From Gymnopilus junonius (Eukaryota > Basidiomycota > Agaricomycetes > Agaricales > Galerinaceae): DNA of 64,000 bases. The notes beneath the pieces are model-generated. The model searched no databases and was not told the DNA's origin. It saw only the letters and a program-made list of their open reading frames with translations. Made by a program: the position numbers and the translations under genes. The stretch lies in contig JADNYJ010000003.1 of assembly GCA_015501075.1 (NCBI GenBank), positions 124,001 to 188,000 on the forward strand, read 5' to 3'. Shown here in pieces: positions 58,043 through 64,000 of this stretch. Position 1 is the stretch's first letter; each line of letters begins with the position of its first letter.

Positions 58043-60647
58043 ATGTCCAGCCATCCCATCCCGCCAGATCCCGCCTCTCCAACCACAGGTGCTGTCAGAC
58101 GCCACCACACCATCTCCGCACATTCCCGCGCAGCCAGGCCCAGCGCAAAGGATGCCATCTCAGAGGAGATCCACGATCCCCAGCAGGCCATCTGGAACGA
58201 CGACGAGGTCGTAGATCAGGACTGGGTTGGCGGCGTCGGGGCCGTCGGCGAAAAGACTTCTCTCCACAGGCAGAGTTCTCTTCCCACTCGCTATCATCGT
58301 GGTATTCCGTCTCCTCTCGTCCGATCACACTTCCATTCATCTATCTTCTTTTTCAGGCTTCCAAAACCAGGGTGCAAAGACTGGCAATCTCACCCCAAAG
58401 ACTGTTAACAGTCTCGCCGCCATCGCAGGTAACGAAGGCGATGAAGAGCCCTGGAAGTTTGGATCATACAATGTTGACGATGACGAGGTCACCCTTTCTT
58501 CGTTTTGACTTTAAGCTTTCAGCCTAACAGTTTACCTCGTATCTAGCAATCTCCTACTGACAATGGCCATGGCCATCCCCATCAGCACCAGCAAGTAATT
58601 GAAACTCAAGCTCAAAGTCAATCCAGTAATTCCCCTCTTTCACCCCACTTTGCCAATCCACCCAATGTGCCGTCTCCTCCTCCTGCGGGCTCAGGTGTCC
58701 GTAGGCATGTATCTCTTACATACGGTGCAGCAGTTGGCGGTCAGCGGAAAATTGCCACCGGTCTTAAGCGCTCTGGCACACTACAAGCTACCTTACCCAA
58801 CCACTCCCAAAATTCGACTCCGCCCGATACGCCGGAACAACCAGAAGAGGAAGAATACCTCTACGAGGCAGAAGATTCTTCCGCTTATGGTGAAGAAGAT
58901 TATCACGTTGCATCGCAGCAGTATCAACAGTACTCTAATAGTCCTATTGGCCGCACTTCTCCATGGTCGTCCGGGAACGAGTGGAGACAGGGACAAGCAT
59001 ATGGTGGCAACGGAAATACCGCGATCGACGACGTCCAGCGTGCCCTATCTGCTCTCGAGCTTGCCAGCAACCAGGGTGCAGCTCCTGTCGGCGGCTACCA
59101 AGTTTATCACCAGCCCCAGGGAGCTCATCCTCCTCGATTCACTTCTGCTCAAGGTCCCCATCACCAGTCGACTGGCTCGCGGGGCAGTACCGGCAGTGGT
59201 GGCAACGCACCTTACGCTAACAATGGAAACGGTAACAAGATGAACAACGACTTTGATGGGCGAAAGACCCCCTTAACCCAGCCCCAAAGGCCAGGCTATG
59301 GACAACAACAACAACAACAGTACAATCCGCAGGAGCAAGGTCTCCGAGGCCGAGCCTCTAATCCCAACCTACAGTACGGTTACCAGCAAGGAGGCGGGCA
59401 TATCAAGAGTGGCAGTTCGAGCAGCAACACCGGCGGCGCTCCCGGTCCTTCAAGCGCGGTACCTAACGTGCCTCCTATTCCTCAGCAATACCTCCAGCAA
59501 AATCAAGGTAATCAAGGCCGGCCTGGGCTCGGCGTTGCCACCAACTTCAACAACACTGGAAATGCTCCCTCTGCCGTTTCATCAGGCCAGACACCTGTGC
59601 AACCTTTCGCCAACACACCGATAGACGTCCCCACTCTGATCGCGACAAAGGGCTACAACCCTGTTCATTTTGATACCCGCCCGCAATTTGCTCGCTACTT
59701 TGTAATCAAGTCGTACACTGAGGATGATGTACACAAATCCTTGAAGTATGAAATCTGGAGTTCTACTGATCCTGGAAACAAGAGGCTCGACAAGGCGTTC
59801 AAGGATACGGCAGGTCGTGGTCCGATTTATCTGTTCTTCAGCGTTAATGCCAGCGGTCATTTTTGTGGAATGGCGGAGATGCTGACACCTGTAATTGCGG
59901 CTTGATTTTTACTTTTATCGAAGCAAGCTAACTCCAGAAAATTCTAGGTTGATTATACAAGGAGCAGCACGGTCTGGGCTTCGGACAAGTGGAAAGGCGT
60001 CTTCAAAGTCCGATGGATTTTTGTGCGGGACATACCAAACCTTAACTTGCGACACATCAAACTCAAGTATGGTTCCCTGTTTTCCAGCCAAGTTTCGTTG
60101 CTTATTTCCATACAGTAACACTCAAGAGCGTAAACCAGTGACAAACTCACGAGACACACAGGAATTGCTCCCCGATGCTGGTCAGGAGATGCTGAGAATT
60201 TTCCACACGCATCCTGCTCGTACCTCTTTACTCCAAGATTTCGCATTTTACGAGGTATGTTAATGTTTACTGTGTAATTTTTTTTCCAGGGTCTAATTGC
60301 CACTATCCATACAGCTGCAAGCCATGCAGAAGATGCAAGCAACGGGCGGTGCAGGCTCGCCATCGCCTCCCATCCTTAACTCCCCCCCATTGGCAACCGC
60401 TACTTCCGGAACCAACACAAATTTCAGTCCGAATGGATATACTATGCAACAAGTGCCAATAATGCAGATGGGTATGGGCATGAACATGGGCATTAGTGGT
60501 GCAGACCAATATGGTGGTCAGCCTGGTTTACACCCGCAGACTCAGGCGATGCACCAGAGCGTGATGAGGCATCCTAGTCCTCAACCTGGAATGCAAGGGC
60601 AGCCACAACAGCAGGGTGTCAACCAAGGGGGCTATATTGGGTTCTGA
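58043..60647 (+). CDS. YTH-domain m6A RNA-binding protein
   Basis: Reader of N6-methyladenosine in RNA (YTHDF/Pho92 type). The N-terminal half is disordered and rich in Ser, Pro, Gln, Gly: [31 protein letters not shown] Gln runs, several Ser/Gly stretches. The YTH domain starts near [41 protein letters not shown]. The fold continues [47 protein letters not shown]. Next come [23 protein letters not shown] and LLQDFAFYE. The aromatic cage Trp (IWSS), the second Trp in WASDKW and the KVRW strand are all visible. Then a Met/Gln/Gly-rich tail, ending GGYIGF. The domain sits at the C-terminal side, as in YTHDF. Four introns, the last ones near 59905-59950, 60055-60115 and 60255-60312. Confidence 0.93.
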
Positions 60648-61566
60648 ACTCGAAGTCAGCTGCCTCGTCAATATTTCCGAAAATCCCCACGACAAAATAT
60701 CACCATCACAAGCAAGGTTTACTTGTCTCTGTTTCGTAACGAAAATCGGTACTTTCCACCACCAACAGGCTTTTCCAACGTAAATTTTACTGAACGCAAG
60801 CACTGTTGGCATCCAGGCTGTGCCAAAAAGAAGTATCTGATACATGATCTTCATTTCTCTTTTATCTTCTTTATCTGATACTTTCTTCTTGATTTTATTT
60901 AACTAACCCTTATCTTCGGCTCGTGCTTCGAACCGTTGTATCTGTGGCGTCCCACTTCATTTAATCGTCCGTCATCTTTTATTTCTCTCCTTTATTGTTT
61001 TCTTCCCTTTGTACTAAATCTGACGGCTATACACCACATCTATGCACACCTACTTTTTTGCACACCATCTTTGCTTTGCTTCCCTTCCTTGATACAAACA
61101 ATCCGCACGATTTTAGTCACATTAGGTCACATTGCACAACGGACACGGGACAGTGAATGGACGACGTGGACATTTGCCGCTTGTTCGCTACCTTGTATTA
61201 GTTTTGCAGATGTTTCCCCCGGTACTCCCATGGCTCAACCACACTAAATAGTGTATGTATATCAGAACTCACCCCATTTATTTACCTTACTGCTACGATT
61301 CTTTTATGATATAACTCTCGAATTGTTGGTTCCTCCTTGAGTGCCGGACAAGCATCGAAACTGAATGAGAAGGGTGTTCGAACTCCCTCGCTTCAGAAGC
61401 GGAAATTATTACTTATTTTGGGTTTGCGCCTGGGCGGTCACGTTGCCACCTTTCCTTAGAAAATTGACACGGTTCAAGGTTTATTTAAAGCCGCTTAGGG
61501 CTCTTCACAAACACTTGTTTTCCGCTTTCTAAAGCTTTCTATTCCTTGCGTCTGGTCATACGTAAC
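60648..61566. other. Intergenic region upstream of the TilS-like gene
   Basis: 919 bp, pyrimidine-rich in 60840-61090. Contains the YTH 3'UTR and the TilS promoter. A plus-strand frame 60936-61247 has no domain I know. A TTCGAACTCCC stretch near 61377 is not part of a tRNA. Confidence 0.4.
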
Positions 61567-63438
61567 ATGGCGGCGCGTGTAATACAGGCGATTAGCGCCC
61601 CAGAATTTGCACGCATGATGGAAGTGGTCAGACCGCCTTCCGGATGGACAGAAACGCTCGGTGAGTCCACTTTTACAATCATGAAGAAACCAAGCTTACG
61701 GTTTCTAAGCCGTCGCCAACTCTGGAGGACCCGATTCCACAGCCTTGCTTTTCCTTTTGAACCGGCATATCAAGGACCAGAAACAAATACACTCCCGAAA
61801 GTTGTCGCCTCATCGTCTCATCTCACTCACAGTAGACCATGACCTCCAAGCCACCTCTGCCGAAATGGCCGGGCATGCGTCAAAGACTGCAGAAATTCTT
61901 GGCATACCTCAAATCACGACCAAGCTTGCTTGGGGCGAAAACGGCAATCCTCCAAAGCCCGAGGCCGACGGCGCGATAGAGGAAGTTGCAAGAGACTTGC
62001 GTTACGATGTGTTCTTCCAGAACATGACCCAACATAACACCAAGGTTTTGGCGTTGGGACATCATCTTGACGACCAGGTGGAAACTATGCTCATCCGCCT
62101 CGGCAGAGGTTCTGGACGATTCGGTCTCGCCGGTATGAGGCCTGTCAGGAGGTGGGGAATGGGCGAAAAACGATGGGAACAAGGTGTAGACCAACGCCTG
62201 ATTGAAGGAATGCGGAGATGGATCGTTCGGCCTCTTCTTTCGGTCGGGAAGGTAAGCTATGAATAAACACATTCGATATGACAGCACTTGAGCTCTTTAA
62301 TTCGTTTTTAAGGATCGAATACTGGCTACCTGTGAAGAAAACAAGTTGGATTATGTCAATGACCCTACAAACTTCCAACCACAATTAACCATCCGAAACG
62401 CAATTCGCCACGTCATTGAGACTGGTGGAACATCCTCCACAGATCCGAAAGCCACAGAGTTATCTAAATTTCCTCGTTCTGTTGCCAGAGCACTGGCAGA
62501 CATCAACATCGCCGCTGAAAAACGGACCGATGTCAATTTCAGTCTCGTGACTGATTTGCCCACTCTTAGACAAATTAGCCTGGATATGACTTCAGAACTT
62601 TTGGATGTCGATAAGAAAGGTGCGTAACACAATTTCCCTTTGCAAGTATACCTTCTCAAGTTGTTGAACTTCAGTCGATGAATTCATTGAGGACAATAGA
62701 CGGCTATCTGCTGAAGGAAGCTTCATGTTTTCACCTCTAGCACTTAAAGAAATTGAATCCCCACTCGTCTTGGAAGCCCTGCTGTATCGCGTGGCTCGCT
62801 TCGTGTCGCCCGAGCCATGGGGAAGTCCTCGTTCCGAACTAGGACGGCGCAAAACCAGCATGGACAGGCTTATAAAACATCTTCATACTTTTGAGAACTT
62901 CAGGCGCGCCAGCAACATGTCCATAACTGTTGGGTCTCACGTCTGGTTCAGGCTCATAGAGATTCGTAGAAACCAACTGAAGACCACACTCGAGGCTTCA
63001 ATGATCCAAAACCTCAACTGGCTCGCATCTAGACTACCAAAGCATCGCTTGGATGACACACCAGCGGGCTTACATCCATTGAAACGCAATGTAACACCAG
63101 AACTCCTGGAATGGCAGAAGGCTTGGCAAGCTGGAGAGAGACCGCCACTATTCGAAGTGCTCTATGACTGTCGTTTCTTGGTACAGTTTAAGCTCGATGA
63201 AATGACTCCGGAAATCCGGGCCGCATTGTCGAACGGGGCGAAAATCCAACTCAAACCTCGTGGTGTTTGGAACGTACCACAAGTCGTTCTTGTGGTGAAG
63301 AAGAAGGATCGTGCTATCCATTGGCATCTCGAAAAGACCCCTTATTCACTTCCAAGGGAGTGGGGATTAAAAATGGAAAGGGACATAAGACAGGGCTGGA
63401 TCACCATGAAGTATTTCAGACCTACATCTGCGATATAA
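61567..63438 (+). CDS. tilS: tRNA(Ile)-lysidine synthetase-like protein (TilS/MesJ, PP-loop)
   Basis: PP-loop ATPase that in bacteria and organelles makes lysidine at C34 of tRNA-Ile(CAU). ATG 61567 gives MAARVIQAISAPEFARMMEV. A short intron then precedes the PP-loop AVANSGGPDSTALLFLLNRH (SGGxDS, intact), TVDHDLQATSAEMAGHA, GIPQITTKLAWG, and the family block LGHHLDDQVETMLIRLGRGSGRFGLAGM. After that comes RPLLSVGKDRILATCEENKLDYVNDPTNF (the usual DPSN region). The tail of about 350 residues is longer than in bacteria and contains no domain I know. The stop is at 63436-63438. Introns near 61661-61711, 62252-62313 and 62620-62675 are in phase. A cytosolic or mitochondrial site cannot be told. Confidence 0.86.
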
Positions 63439-64000
63439 TTATTACAGACAATCCCTCCACTACCATAGGTGTGCTACAGAACCCAACGGATAAACCGAGG
63501 AACTTATCGATCACATTTTGCCAGACTTTCTCAGCAAGTACTCAAGTGGCGATCGAAATCAAAATTTTCTACCTGTCCTGCATGGGCGCCGACTTCAACC
63601 ATATTCGCCCAATGTATTTCACCCATGATTGTCTTAGGCCAATCCAATGTGCCATGGATGACAAGAATTCACATATTTCTCTGGATACAGTTGTGGACAA
63701 TCAAAGGCATCAATTTTATTTTACCATTTACGGACACCGTCACATGTATCTAGACACCTCGGAAATCGCTGAAATATAAAGGAATAGACCTAACTCATTG
63801 ATTTACATGAGCGAAATTTTCAAATTCGTAGTTCTGATAAAAAATATTGCTCAAAATTTTGGCGGACCAAAAAAAATGCTAAAATCTCAGAAAAATCATT
63901 TTTAAATAGCTTTCAATAAACGGGATCTAATCCTAAAGCTTTGTAAAATCTTATCGAGTGATCCCTTCCAAAAAAATTCGAAAAATGCCACCTAAACCTA
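63439..64000. other. Right-edge region, nothing recognised
   Basis: Two overlapping plus-strand frames (63267-63779, 63469-63753) share no domain I recognise. The first overlaps the TilS gene in another frame. From 63780 the sequence is AT-rich with several A/T homopolymers and may be the flank of a repeat outside the window. Confidence 0.35.

Noticed and set aside
61370..61395. TTCGAACTCCC resembling a tRNA B box
   Set aside because: No A box or acceptor stem partner at a fitting distance.

Overview
The window is nuclear DNA from a filamentous basidiomycete, most likely an agaricomycete. Genes are packed on both strands and cut by many short (about 48-65 nt) GT-AG introns. The proteins read best as fungal orthologues. 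One gene is a multipass membrane protein of a kind I know only from mushroom-forming fungi. The species cannot be named from the sequence alone. No CRISPR arrays, operons or bacterial-type features are present.

Left edge (1-1050): the 5' end of a Ty3/Gypsy LTR retrotransposon on the minus strand. It has an LTR, a leader and an open Gag that runs off the window. Its primer-binding site is complementary to the predicted 5' end of its own transcript, which suggests Tf1/sushi-type self-priming.

1.8-22 kb, housekeeping genes: TAP42 (PP2A regulator), a Rab6/Ypt6 GTPase, an orphan multipass membrane protein, the cohesin loader subunit MAU2/Scc4, methylenetetrahydrofolate reductase, a probable APC15, an F-box protein, the WD40 protein CreC (WDR20-like), the branched-chain 2-oxoacid dehydrogenase E1 beta subunit, and an orphan single-pass membrane protein.

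22.7-43.7 kb, genome maintenance, signalling and trafficking: an RNA-dependent RNA polymerase of the RNAi type with an intact DxDGD motif, the telomere protein POT1 directly downstream on the same strand, an intron-containing tRNA-Ser(CGA), a very large phosphatidylinositol 4-kinase (STT4), the meiotic HORMA protein HOP1, and the TRAPP subunit TRS23.

43.9-63.4 kb: glutaminyl cyclase, the 18S rRNA methyltransferase EMG1/NEP1 with a long extra N-terminus, a MYND zinc-finger protein, NAD(P)H-hydrate epimerase, an unidentified coiled-coil protein, GPI mannosyltransferase III (GPI10), a Ca2+-binding (EF-hand) alternative NADH dehydrogenase, a YTH-domain m6A reader, and a TilS-like PP-loop tRNA-lysidine synthetase. 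The last 560 bp hold nothing recognised.

Several neighbours are divergent and share short promoters (creC/BCKDH-beta 122 bp, NDE/YTH 112 bp, TRS23/QC 278 bp). Exon boundaries were inferred by eye from splice consensus and reading frame. Those given with coordinates were checked for phase; the others are approximate.
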